A DNA stretch of 64,000 nt from Bin87 sp965220095 (GTDB taxonomy: Bacteria; Chloroflexota; Dehalococcoidia; Lucifugimonadales; UBA3495), in assembly GCA_965220095.1 (NCBI GenBank), contig OZ244805.1, positions 1,984,001 through 2,048,000 on the forward strand, in the 5' to 3' direction. A program made the translations under genes and the position numbers. This document shows positions 41,982-48,505 of this stretch, in pieces; the stretch's first letter is position 1; each line of letters begins with the position of its first letter. The notes beneath the pieces were generated by a model. The model saw only the letters and a list, made by a program, of their open reading frames with translations. It did no database searches and had not been told where the DNA came from.

Positions 41982-42206
41982 CTACAGCAAATCCCTGAAC
42001 CCACTCACGGTGAGACCGGCCTGGACGATGATTCCACCCATCGTAAAGGCATTGATGGGATTGTTTCGTGGAATTACCAGGTCCACGTCCCCGTTGGTCA
42101 TTATCACGTAGCTGCCCTGCCGTTCGATCCGGAATCCAACCCTCATGAAGGCCCGAATGGCTCTTTGGTGATGGCTCTTTAGTGGTTGATGCCGGGACAA
42201 CGGGGC
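41982..42206 (-). pseudogene. hicA: HicA-type toxin, N-terminus frameshifted
   Basis: HicA double-stranded-RNA-binding-fold toxin: VGFRIERQGSYVIMTNGDVD, LVIPRNNPINAFTMGGIIVQ, AGLTVSGFRDLL; the usual catalytic His (QGSH) reads Tyr (QGSY). The expected start ATG at 42206 (M-P-R-C-P-G-I-N-H) runs into a stop because of a 14-bp imperfect tandem duplication at 42159-42186. Only an internal TTG (42200) or the ATG at 42146 could start the rest. Loss of the active His plus the frameshift argue that the toxin is dead. It lies 2 nt past the hicB frame. Confidence 0.75.
42159..42186. repeat. 14-bp tandem duplication in hicA
   Basis: GGCTCTTTGGTGAT and GGCTCTTTAGTGGT are adjacent (12 of 14 identical). 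Removing one unit restores the hicA start frame (G-I-N-H-Q-R-A-I-R). Confidence 0.8.
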
Positions 42207-42208
42207 AT

Positions 42209-42451
42209 CTATACCGGCACTTGAACCTCACGCAACTCGACCTGAAACCCCGACCGTTGTCCCTCATCGAGGATTTGTTCCTTGCGTAAAGTGGCTCTAT
42301 CGGAAATGTAATCGAGATATTCGGAGATGGCAGCGCGGTTATTCTCCATCGCGTCTTCCAGAGTGGCTCCCTGTGACTAACACGCGGGCAAGGCTGGACA
42401 ATGGACCGCATAACCTTCGTCAGATTCGATGAGAACGACTTCGTACTTCAT
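42209..42451 (-). pseudogene. hicB: HicB-type antitoxin with in-frame stop
   Basis: The frame from the ATG at 42451 reads M-K-Y-E-V-V-L-I-E-S-D, EGYAVHCPALPAC, stop, SQGATLEDAMENNRAAISEY, then L-D-Y-I-S and ends VELREVQVPV. This is the partial RNase H fold of HicB (about 80 codons). The TAG at 42380-42378 stands where HicB proteins have Trp (CWSQG), a one-base change from TGG. Order hicB then hicA on one transcript is standard. Together with hicA this is a decayed toxin-antitoxin pair. Confidence 0.85.
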
Positions 42452-42653
42452 CAATTAACTCCGCAATTGACTCCGGTGCTGGACTCGCCGGCTTTGATCG
42501 TTGGTTGCTGGTAGCGTAGCACAGTCCCGGCGCAGTTGTCCGCCGGAAACCGTCGATGTGTTAGGATTGTGCCGAGTCGGCCCGGCGGAGACTCATTGCG
42601 CCCATTCTTCTCCGTGACGGCCGGACCAGCGAACGCCGAAAGGAGTACCTTCC

Positions 42654-43361
42654 ATGCACGCTGAACAGCGCCGGGTGGCCGGCGACGGGTTGCACTACAT
42701 GGCCATTTTCCCTGACGATTACGACGCCGACAGCCAGTATCCAGTGGTGGTGATGCTGCATGGGTTTGGCGCCAATATGCAGGATCTGGCGGGGTTGGCG
42801 CCGTCCATCAATCGCAAGGGCTACGTTTACGTGTGCCCCAACGCGCCGATCCCGTTTGAGCTGGGGCCGGGCACGATTGGCTACGGCTGGCATCCACCGC
42901 GTGGACAGGCCACCGATGAGCACTACGCCGAGGCGGAAGGCTTGCTGGATGACTTCTTTGCCCAGGCGTTCGCGGAATTTAATGCCGATGACGGCCGCAC
43001 GATGCTGCTGGGGTTCTCCCAGGGCGGCGGGATGACTTACCGGATGGGATTGCCACGGCCCGACAAGTTTGCGGCGTTGATCGCGCTCAGCGCCTCGTTG
43101 CCGGATCCCGAGGTGCTGCGACCGCAGTTGCCCAACCATCGCAATCAGCCGGTGTTCGTCGCACACGGCCTGCATGACCAGCAGGTGTCGATGGACAGCG
43201 CCCGTCGGACTCGTGAGTTCCTGGATGCAGAGGGCTACACTCTGTCATACAACGAGTACAGCATGGGGCACGAAATACCGGTTGAGGTGTTGCGCGATAT
43301 GGTGCCCTGGATGGAAGCCATTGTGCCGCCCCTAGTGGCGGAGACAGACCGTATTTTTTAG
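42654..43361 (+). CDS. Phospholipase/carboxylesterase family hydrolase
   Basis: 235 residues, AAAGGAG upstream. Abhydrolase_2-type serine hydrolase: VVVMLHGFGANMQDL, nucleophile LLGFSQGGGM with Ser122, HGLHDQQV carrying the Asp and YSMGHEIP carrying the His. Related to YpfH/carboxylesterase-type enzymes that hydrolyse short acyl esters. No signal peptide, so cytosolic. Confidence 0.88.
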   Translation: MHAEQRRVAGDGLHYMAIFPDDYDADSQYPVVVMLHGFGANMQDLAGLAPSINRKGYVYVCPNAPIPFELGPGTIGYGWHPPRGQATDEHYAEAEGLLDDFFAQAFAEFNADDGRTMLLGFSQGGGMTYRMGLPRPDKFAALIALSASLPDPEVLRPQLPNHRNQPVFVAHGLHDQQVSMDSARRTREFLDAEGYTLSYNEYSMGHEIPVEVLRDMVPWMEAIVPPLVAETDRIF

Positions 43362-43379
43362 GAGAACGAAAGGTTTTGC

Positions 43380-43796
43380 ATGGATGAACAGGATAGCCGA
43401 GATAATAGGATGATGCATTCGGAGTTGACTCGAACGATAATCGGATGCGCTTTTGCAGTACTCAATGAGCTTGGGCCAGGATTTCTGGAATCCGTGTATG
43501 AAAAGTCTATGATAATTGCCCTTTCCGAAGCTGGCATTCCCGCTCAAGCCCAAGCGCCCATCAATGTGCTGTTCAGGGGCAAACCTGTGGGCGACTTTTA
43601 TGCGGATTTGCTGATTGCCGGAAAAGTGATTGTGGAACTCAAGGCGGTACCGTCATCGTTATCCTCGCAACATGAGGCCCAAGTAATCAACTATCTCAAT
43701 GCGACAGGTGTTCCGGTAGGGTTACTGCTCAATTTCGGCAATCCAAAGCTCCAATATCGGCGTCTCACCAGGCGCAAAGATCCCAAGATTGGTTAA
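43380..43796 (+). CDS. GxxExxY family protein
   Basis: 138 residues. The name-giving motif is Gly34-x2-Glu37-x2-Tyr40 (LGPGFLESVYEKSM), followed by FYADLLIAGKVIVELKAV, a D-x(n)-E-x-K arrangement typical of PD-(D/E)XK nuclease-like folds, and HEAQVINYLNATG with LLLNFGNPKLQYRR. The family is widespread and of unknown role; it is often associated with mobile or repetitive regions. AT content is higher than in neighbours, suggesting transfer. A GGAG site lies 15 nt before the ATG. Confidence 0.88.
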   Translation: MDEQDSRDNRMMHSELTRTIIGCAFAVLNELGPGFLESVYEKSMIIALSEAGIPAQAQAPINVLFRGKPVGDFYADLLIAGKVIVELKAVPSSLSSQHEAQVINYLNATGVPVGLLLNFGNPKLQYRRLTRRKDPKIG

Positions 43797-43875
43797 CCCT
43801 GGTCTTTCACGAATTTATCTAATCATCCCGTTTATCCTGTTCATCCATGCAAAAATAAAAGGGGGTACTGTTATT

Positions 43876-44802
43876 ATGAAAGCTACTACTAGGTTGCGGC
43901 AGATGCTGGCGTCGGACCAGTTGATTGTTGCGCCTTTTGTGTTGAATGCGCTACACGCCCGCATTGCCGAGGATGTGGGGCACCAGGCGGTTTATATGAC
44001 CGGCGCCGGCACTGCCGCCGAACGCGGCTTTCCTGATGTTGGCCTAATCACTATGACCGAGATGGTGTCCAACGCCAAATACATTGCCGACGCCGTCAAC
44101 ATACCGGTGATTTGCGACGCCGACACCGGCTACGGCAACCCGCTCAACGTGCACCGCACGGTCCGCGAGTATGAGTCGGCTGGCGTGGCGGCCATTCACC
44201 TGGAAGACCAGGTGTTTCCCAAAAAGTGCGGTTTTTTTGCCGGCAAGCAGGTCGTACCCGCAGAGGAGCACGTGCAGAAACTCCGCGCCGCCCTGGACGC
44301 CCGCACCGACCCAGACTTTGTGATAATCGCACGCTGCGACGCCTACGCCGTCAACGGCTGGGAAGACACGGTGCAACGCTGCCGGGCCTATGCCGATGCC
44401 GGCGCCGATCTCGTGTTCGTGGATGGCATCAAGTCGCAGGACGACATCCAGCGTTACGCCACCGACCTCGGCGACCTGAGCAGGATGTACAACGGCGACC
44501 TGGCCACCACGCAGACGATGCAGGAGTTGGGCTACAAGTTGATGATTTGCGGGAGCACCATCTGGCTCATCTACAAGCAGGTGCGCGCGGCCTACGAAGA
44601 ACTGATGGCCGTTGGCAAGGTGGACCCGGACCGCTATGGCACACGCTGGGACGTGGCGTCGGTGCTTGGTCTGGACGCCATTTACGAGCTGGAGAAGAAG
44701 TACGGCGTGCAGGACGTGGGTACCGACGTTGCGGCGCTGGCGGCGGCCCAAGCCGCGCAGATGGCGGCCGACGCAGCCGTGCCAACCCCGGCTGACGACT
44801 AA
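43876..44802 (+). CDS. Isocitrate lyase/PEP mutase superfamily lyase
   Basis: 308 residues from the ATG at 43876. TIM-barrel family with YMTGAGTAAERGFPDVGLIT, ICDADTGYGNPLNVHRTVRE (Mg-binding Asp pair), AIHLEDQVFPKKCGFFAGKQ (the KKCG catalytic motif) and IIARCDAYAVNGWEDTVQRC. Typical products of this subgroup are methylisocitrate lyase, oxaloacetate decarboxylase or carboxyphosphonoenolpyruvate mutase-like enzymes; the exact reaction is open. No methylcitrate-cycle partners are next to it, though aconitase lies 3.7 kb on. Confidence 0.88.
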   Translation: MKATTRLRQMLASDQLIVAPFVLNALHARIAEDVGHQAVYMTGAGTAAERGFPDVGLITMTEMVSNAKYIADAVNIPVICDADTGYGNPLNVHRTVREYESAGVAAIHLEDQVFPKKCGFFAGKQVVPAEEHVQKLRAALDARTDPDFVIIARCDAYAVNGWEDTVQRCRAYADAGADLVFVDGIKSQDDIQRYATDLGDLSRMYNGDLATTQTMQELGYKLMICGSTIWLIYKQVRAAYEELMAVGKVDPDRYGTRWDVASVLGLDAIYELEKKYGVQDVGTDVAALAAAQAAQMAADAAVPTPADD

Positions 44803-44828
44803 CCTCCACGCTGGCTCCGGAGGCGGCG

Positions 44829-45218
44829 ATGGCGACCGACCGCTACCAACTGCTGTACGACGGCGCGTGTCCGGTGTGCAGTCGGGAGGTGCTGTGGCTG
44901 CACCGCCGCCGGCCGGATGCCATTGAAGCGGTTGATATTTCGTTGGAGGGTTTTGATGCCGCGGCCTACGGGCTTACGGCTGATCAAGTGGATACTGCTC
45001 TGTATGGCATCCGACCGGACGGGAGCGTGACGGTAGGGATGGACAGCCTGCGGGAGGGTTATCGGCTGGCTGGCCTGGGCTGGCTGATAACCTGGACGGG
45101 CTGGTGGCCGGCACGTCCCGCGTTCGACGCCTTCTACCGAAGCTTCGCCCGCAACCGGATGCGGATTGGCGTTTGGCTGGGGCGGGTGGAAGATTGCGGC
45201 GACACCTGTCGGTTCTGA
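44829..45218 (+). CDS. DCC-family thiol-disulfide oxidoreductase-like protein
   Basis: 129 residues starting YQLLYDGACPVCSREVLWLH; Cys14-x2-Cys17 after the D-G-x-C pattern defines the DCC (DUF393) family, thioredoxin-like. A later YRLAGLGWLITWTGW hydrophobic stretch is usual. It follows the ICL-family gene by 26 bp and precedes the transporter by 9 bp, so these probably form an operon. Redox partner unknown. Confidence 0.85.
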   Translation: MATDRYQLLYDGACPVCSREVLWLHRRRPDAIEAVDISLEGFDAAAYGLTADQVDTALYGIRPDGSVTVGMDSLREGYRLAGLGWLITWTGWWPARPAFDAFYRSFARNRMRIGVWLGRVEDCGDTCRF

Positions 45219-45227
45219 AGCATAAAA

Positions 45228-46184
45228 ATGTGGGTTATTCTTGCTTTGGGCAGCTCGGTTGCCTTTTGTTTTGTCAGCGTTTGCGACAAGCGTTTGCTGT
45301 CGTTTCATTTGCAGGGCGTGCCGCCGCTTTGTTTGTGGTGCGGCCTGGTGGGAATGTCGTATGGCAGCATCACGCTGCTGGTGGTGGGCATACCCGCCGG
45401 CACTTCGTGGACGGTGGCGGTGGGGCCGGTGGGGGCCGGCCTGCTGATGGGCTGTTCGGTGGTGTTGCTCTTCCGCGGCCTGCGGTTGATGGAAGCGTCG
45501 CGGGCGGTTGCCATCACGCAGTCCAACCCTATCTACGTGGCGGTACTGGCGATGTTGTTCCTGGGGGAGCGCATTTCAGTGGCGCAGTGGTGCGCGATTG
45601 GACTGGTGGTGGCCGGCGCCGCGCTAATTTCGATGCGGCTGTTCCAGGAGCAGCCTTACGGACGCATTGGGGCTGGCATCGGCGTGCCCAGTCCGGCGGT
45701 TTTGAATCTTACCGATCGCATCACCGGCTACGGGCCGGCGCTGCTGACGTTGGGCGCGATCAGCATGGCGGCCAGTTTCGTGGTAGCCAAAGGGACGCTG
45801 AACGCTGGGCTGCCGGTATTGACGTTGTTCGGGATGCAGCAGGCTACGGTGGGAGCGGTCTTTTTCGTAGTGGGGTTGCGGGGCGGGCCGCGCCTGCTCT
45901 CCGCAGTGCGGGAACCCCTGGTGCTGGCGATGCTGATTTTTGGCGAGTCGCTGATGCCGGCGGTGTCAATCCTGCTGTCGGTATATGCCTACAGCCTCGG
46001 TGACGCGTCCCTGGTGGCGGCGATGCTGGCAACGCGACCGCTCTTTGTATTTATCGCTACTACGATACTGTCCCGGGTGCGCTGGCAGCTGCTGGACGAG
46101 ACTCTCACCGCAAGAGCGCTGGCGGTGAAGGGAGCGTCGATTCTGATGATAGTTGGTGGCGTGGGCGCGTTGAGTCTCGGCTAA
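45228..46184 (+). CDS. EamA/DMT-family transporter
   Basis: 318 residues with about ten hydrophobic helices in two repeats; the first repeat ends at VVAGAALISMRLF, the second at GASILMIVGGVGAL. The SRAVAITQSNPIYVAVLAML and LGERISVAQWCAIGLVVAG stretches are typical of EamA. Exports or exchanges small metabolites; substrate unknown. Begins 9 bp after the DCC gene. Confidence 0.85.
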   Translation: MWVILALGSSVAFCFVSVCDKRLLSFHLQGVPPLCLWCGLVGMSYGSITLLVVGIPAGTSWTVAVGPVGAGLLMGCSVVLLFRGLRLMEASRAVAITQSNPIYVAVLAMLFLGERISVAQWCAIGLVVAGAALISMRLFQEQPYGRIGAGIGVPSPAVLNLTDRITGYGPALLTLGAISMAASFVVAKGTLNAGLPVLTLFGMQQATVGAVFFVVGLRGGPRLLSAVREPLVLAMLIFGESLMPAVSILLSVYAYSLGDASLVAAMLATRPLFVFIATTILSRVRWQLLDETLTARALAVKGASILMIVGGVGALSLG

Positions 46185-46347
46185 CCGCGACGTTTTCCGA
46201 CGTCGTGAGCACAAACGGCCTCGTTTGTTGGCCGGGCGACGCGTTGGCCGGGGGGTCGTTTACGTATATGATGCGTCTTTCACGGTTGACGGGAATCGAA
46301 TCCGTCGCATAGCGCACGAATAATGGTTGTTGTTTCGTCCGAAATTG

Positions 46348-46376
46348 TTGACAACCGACGCCATAACGCATATCAT
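46348..46376 (+). promoter_or_regulatory. Sigma70-type promoter of the Lrp/AsnC gene
   Basis: TTGACA (46348-46353), 17-bp spacer, TATCAT (46371-46376); the start codon is at 46448. Confidence 0.75.
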
Positions 46377-46447
46377 CCTTTGGCAATCTTTTACGCAGAA
46401 CGGCATCCGGCAAAAGCCGATGGCTTTCGTGCGGAGACTACCAAATA

Positions 46448-46882
46448 ATGGATGAACTTGACCTCAGGATAATCGGCATTCTTCAGGCGGACGGGCGTGC
46501 GTCCAACGCTAAGATCGCTCGTGCTGTGGGTGTGAGCGAGGGGACGGTGCGCCGTCGGTTGCGCCGCCTCATCAATGACGACATCGTGCACGTGGTGGCG
46601 GTGCCCAACCTGGAGAAGATGGGCTATGGCACCACCGCCCTGATCGGCCTGGAGACCGGCCCCGGTAAGTCGGACGCGGTGGCGGAGTCCATTGCGCAGC
46701 TCGACGAAGCCCACTATGTTGTGGTTGCCACCGGCCCCTACGACGTCTTCGTGTGGACGGCGCTGGAATCCGCAGAGAGCCTGGGCGATTTCCTCCGCAC
46801 CCGTATCGGCGTGATTGAAGGCGTCCAAAAGACCCAAACCTTCGTGACCCTGTCCACCAAAAAGCGCTTTACCCGAGTGTAA
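46448..46882 (+). CDS. Lrp/AsnC-family transcriptional regulator
   Basis: 144 residues. N-terminal winged helix-turn-helix (LDLRIIGILQADGRASNAKI, ARAVGVSEGTVRRRLRRL), then the RAM effector-binding domain (ALIGLETGPGKSDAVAESIA, YVVVATGPYDVFVWTALES, RIGVIEGVQKTQTFVTL). Such proteins sense amino acids or related metabolites and bind as octamers. Targets are not evident; it may control the neighbouring transporter or ferredoxin. Confidence 0.92.
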   Translation: MDELDLRIIGILQADGRASNAKIARAVGVSEGTVRRRLRRLINDDIVHVVAVPNLEKMGYGTTALIGLETGPGKSDAVAESIAQLDEAHYVVVATGPYDVFVWTALESAESLGDFLRTRIGVIEGVQKTQTFVTLSTKKRFTRV

Positions 46883-46932
46883 CCGGCGTCCTTTTTTTCG
46901 CCTCGCACGGCCAATATTTAGGGGCGTTCCGG

Positions 46933-46960
46933 TTGCATTGACTACCTGCCATGCTATAAT
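46933..46960 (+). promoter_or_regulatory. Sigma70-type promoter of the ferredoxin gene
   Basis: TTGCAT (46933-46938), 16-bp spacer, perfect TATAAT (46955-46960), 78 bp before the ferredoxin start. Confidence 0.7.
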
Positions 46961-47038
46961 TCCGGCACTGATAAATGGCGACCCGACGGTGGGCTTTGCC
47001 ACCCTTACCCGCAACACATCCTTTGAGGGAATGCCGCT

Positions 47039-47281
47039 ATGACCTACATCATTACCGCACCATGCGAGGGCGTCAAAGACGCTGCCTGCGTGGACGTTTG
47101 CCCGGTAGACTGCATCTACACTACCGATGACGATGATATGTACTACATCAGCCCGGACGAGTGCATTGACTGCGCCGCCTGTGAGCCGGTTTGTCCCGTC
47201 ACCGCCATCTTCGCTGAGGAAGCGGTTCCTGGTATGTATGAGGAATACATCCAGAAGAACTACGACTATTTCAGCAAGTAA
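47039..47281 (+). CDS. fdxA: 7Fe ferredoxin ([3Fe-4S][4Fe-4S])
   Basis: 80 residues. The cysteines Cys9, Cys17 and Cys52 fit the [3Fe-4S] cluster and Cys21, Cys42, Cys45 and Cys48 the [4Fe-4S] cluster, the same spacing pattern as Azotobacter-type FdI. ITAPCEGVKDAACVDVCPVD and CIDCAACEPVCPV are the cluster loops. Cytosolic electron carrier; partner enzymes unknown. GAGGGAATG lies just upstream of the ATG, and a terminator follows at 47404. Confidence 0.94.
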   Translation: MTYIITAPCEGVKDAACVDVCPVDCIYTTDDDDMYYISPDECIDCAACEPVCPVTAIFAEEAVPGMYEEYIQKNYDYFSK

Positions 47282-47403
47282 ATGACGATGCGGCGACGGT
47301 AGCCGTGCCGCTACGGTCTGCTGGTCGCCGCTTCATTAGTCGTCGTCAACCGCGACCGGTATGGTGTCAATCGGGGCGGCGCCTGGGCGACCGACAGATC
47401 TTC

Positions 47404-47436
47404 GCGCCCGGCGTTATTCGGCCGGGCGCAGGTTTT
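47404..47436 (+). terminator. Intrinsic terminator past the ferredoxin gene
   Basis: Stem GCGCCCGGC/GCCGGGCGC with an 8-nt loop (47404-47429), followed by AGGTTTT. It lies 123 bp after the stop. Confidence 0.75.
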
Positions 47437-47477
47437 GAGAATTAGTCCCTAACCCGCTGGAACCGGTCCTGCGCCTG

Positions 47478-48320
47478 ATGACAATTCCCGATCAGCAGAT
47501 TCCCGACCGCGATGCAAAGGTCAAACCCGATGTCAATATCGTGGTGTGCGCCGACGAATACGGGTGCCAGCGTTGGTACTCTCAGGGGCGCAACGCTGCC
47601 GACGTATTGCAGGAACTGCAAGATGCCGTTACCTCGGAGCACGGCAAACGGGTGCAGATTACCACCGCCGGTTGCATCCTGGGCTGCACCTACGGGCCAA
47701 GGTTCGATGTGGTCCGCCGCTGGTCGAGGGAGAAAGCGCTGTACGGCGCTATCGCTGGCGAGGCAAGCATCACTCGACGGGGCCGCGTTCGGTTTGCCCC
47801 TATTCCAGCCGAGTTGAGCCAGGTTATCAGCGACAATCTCCCTGAAACGGCGGTCCCGCTGGCCGAGCTGGGCGGAGTTGCGTCGGAAGCCGATATCGAC
47901 CTGCTGCGTCAGATTTTGCTGGATTGCAGCCGCGGCATCGACCGAGCCGGCTCCGGTCTGAACGAGGCAGTCGTGATGGTTCACAACTCGGCTGCCGTGG
48001 TTTCCATCCCGGCAACACTGGCTGACCTGGAGCTGATTGACGGGGACGGTCGGCAGTCCGATCTGGCCGACATCGCCGTGTTAACCACCGACGGAGACGG
48101 GCGGGCGGCGATCCAGTTGAGCCGCATACGGCAGGTGGAGTTCATGCACCGGATGTTGGGCAACGATATGCCCAGCTATGCCATCTGGATGCGGGACGAA
48201 TCGCTGGAAACCGTGTACCGCATTTATCTGCGCCGTTCCGACGACGAGTCCAGCAACCCGGCACGCCACCGGTTGTTCATGCGGTTGATCGACAAGTACG
48301 GCGCCCGAGTGTCTTTGTGA
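47478..48320 (+). CDS. [2Fe-2S] thioredoxin-like ferredoxin domain fused to unknown domain
   Basis: 280 residues. Residues 18-80 look like a thioredoxin-fold 2Fe-2S ferredoxin: NIVVCADEYGCQRW, then VQITTAGCILGCTYGPRFDV, with cluster ligands Cys24, Cys30, Cys66 and Cys70 (the first pair is closer than the usual 10-12 spacing). The C-terminal 110 residues (AAIQLSRIRQVEFMHRM, YAIWMRDESLETVYRIYLRR, HRLFMRLIDKYGARVSL) form a separate domain I cannot name; its strand pattern faintly recalls haem-utilisation ChuX/HutX folds. Position between ferredoxin and aconitase suggests iron or redox metabolism. Confidence 0.6.
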   Translation: MTIPDQQIPDRDAKVKPDVNIVVCADEYGCQRWYSQGRNAADVLQELQDAVTSEHGKRVQITTAGCILGCTYGPRFDVVRRWSREKALYGAIAGEASITRRGRVRFAPIPAELSQVISDNLPETAVPLAELGGVASEADIDLLRQILLDCSRGIDRAGSGLNEAVVMVHNSAAVVSIPATLADLELIDGDGRQSDLADIAVLTTDGDGRAAIQLSRIRQVEFMHRMLGNDMPSYAIWMRDESLETVYRIYLRRSDDESSNPARHRLFMRLIDKYGARVSL

Positions 48321-48404
48321 AGGTTGCAGCGCGACTCTGGCCCACGTTGTCGATCGATCATCGTGCCGCATCGCCCGGCGTGTGGCGTTCCGGGCCCATT
48401 GCCG

Positions 48405-48450
48405 TTAGAATTGAGACCCGTTTCCGTTAGAACTAAAGACCCATTGGACG
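48405..48450. repeat. Degenerate 22-bp direct repeats upstream of aconitase
   Basis: CCGTTAGAATTGAGACCC and CCGTTAGAACTAAAGACCC follow each other, with a weaker third unit (TTTGGAATTACAGCCCG) downstream. They could be regulator sites or a simple tandem duplication. Confidence 0.5.
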
Positions 48451-48505
48451 TTTGGAATTACAGCCCGTTGGCAACCAAGCAAACTCGAGGAGGAATGAAT
48501 CCACG

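Noticed and set aside
46285..46310. tRNA T-arm-like sequence (GATTCGATTCCCG on the minus strand)
   Set aside because: Stem and loop lengths do not fit a T-arm and no acceptor, D or anticodon arm can be drawn around it.
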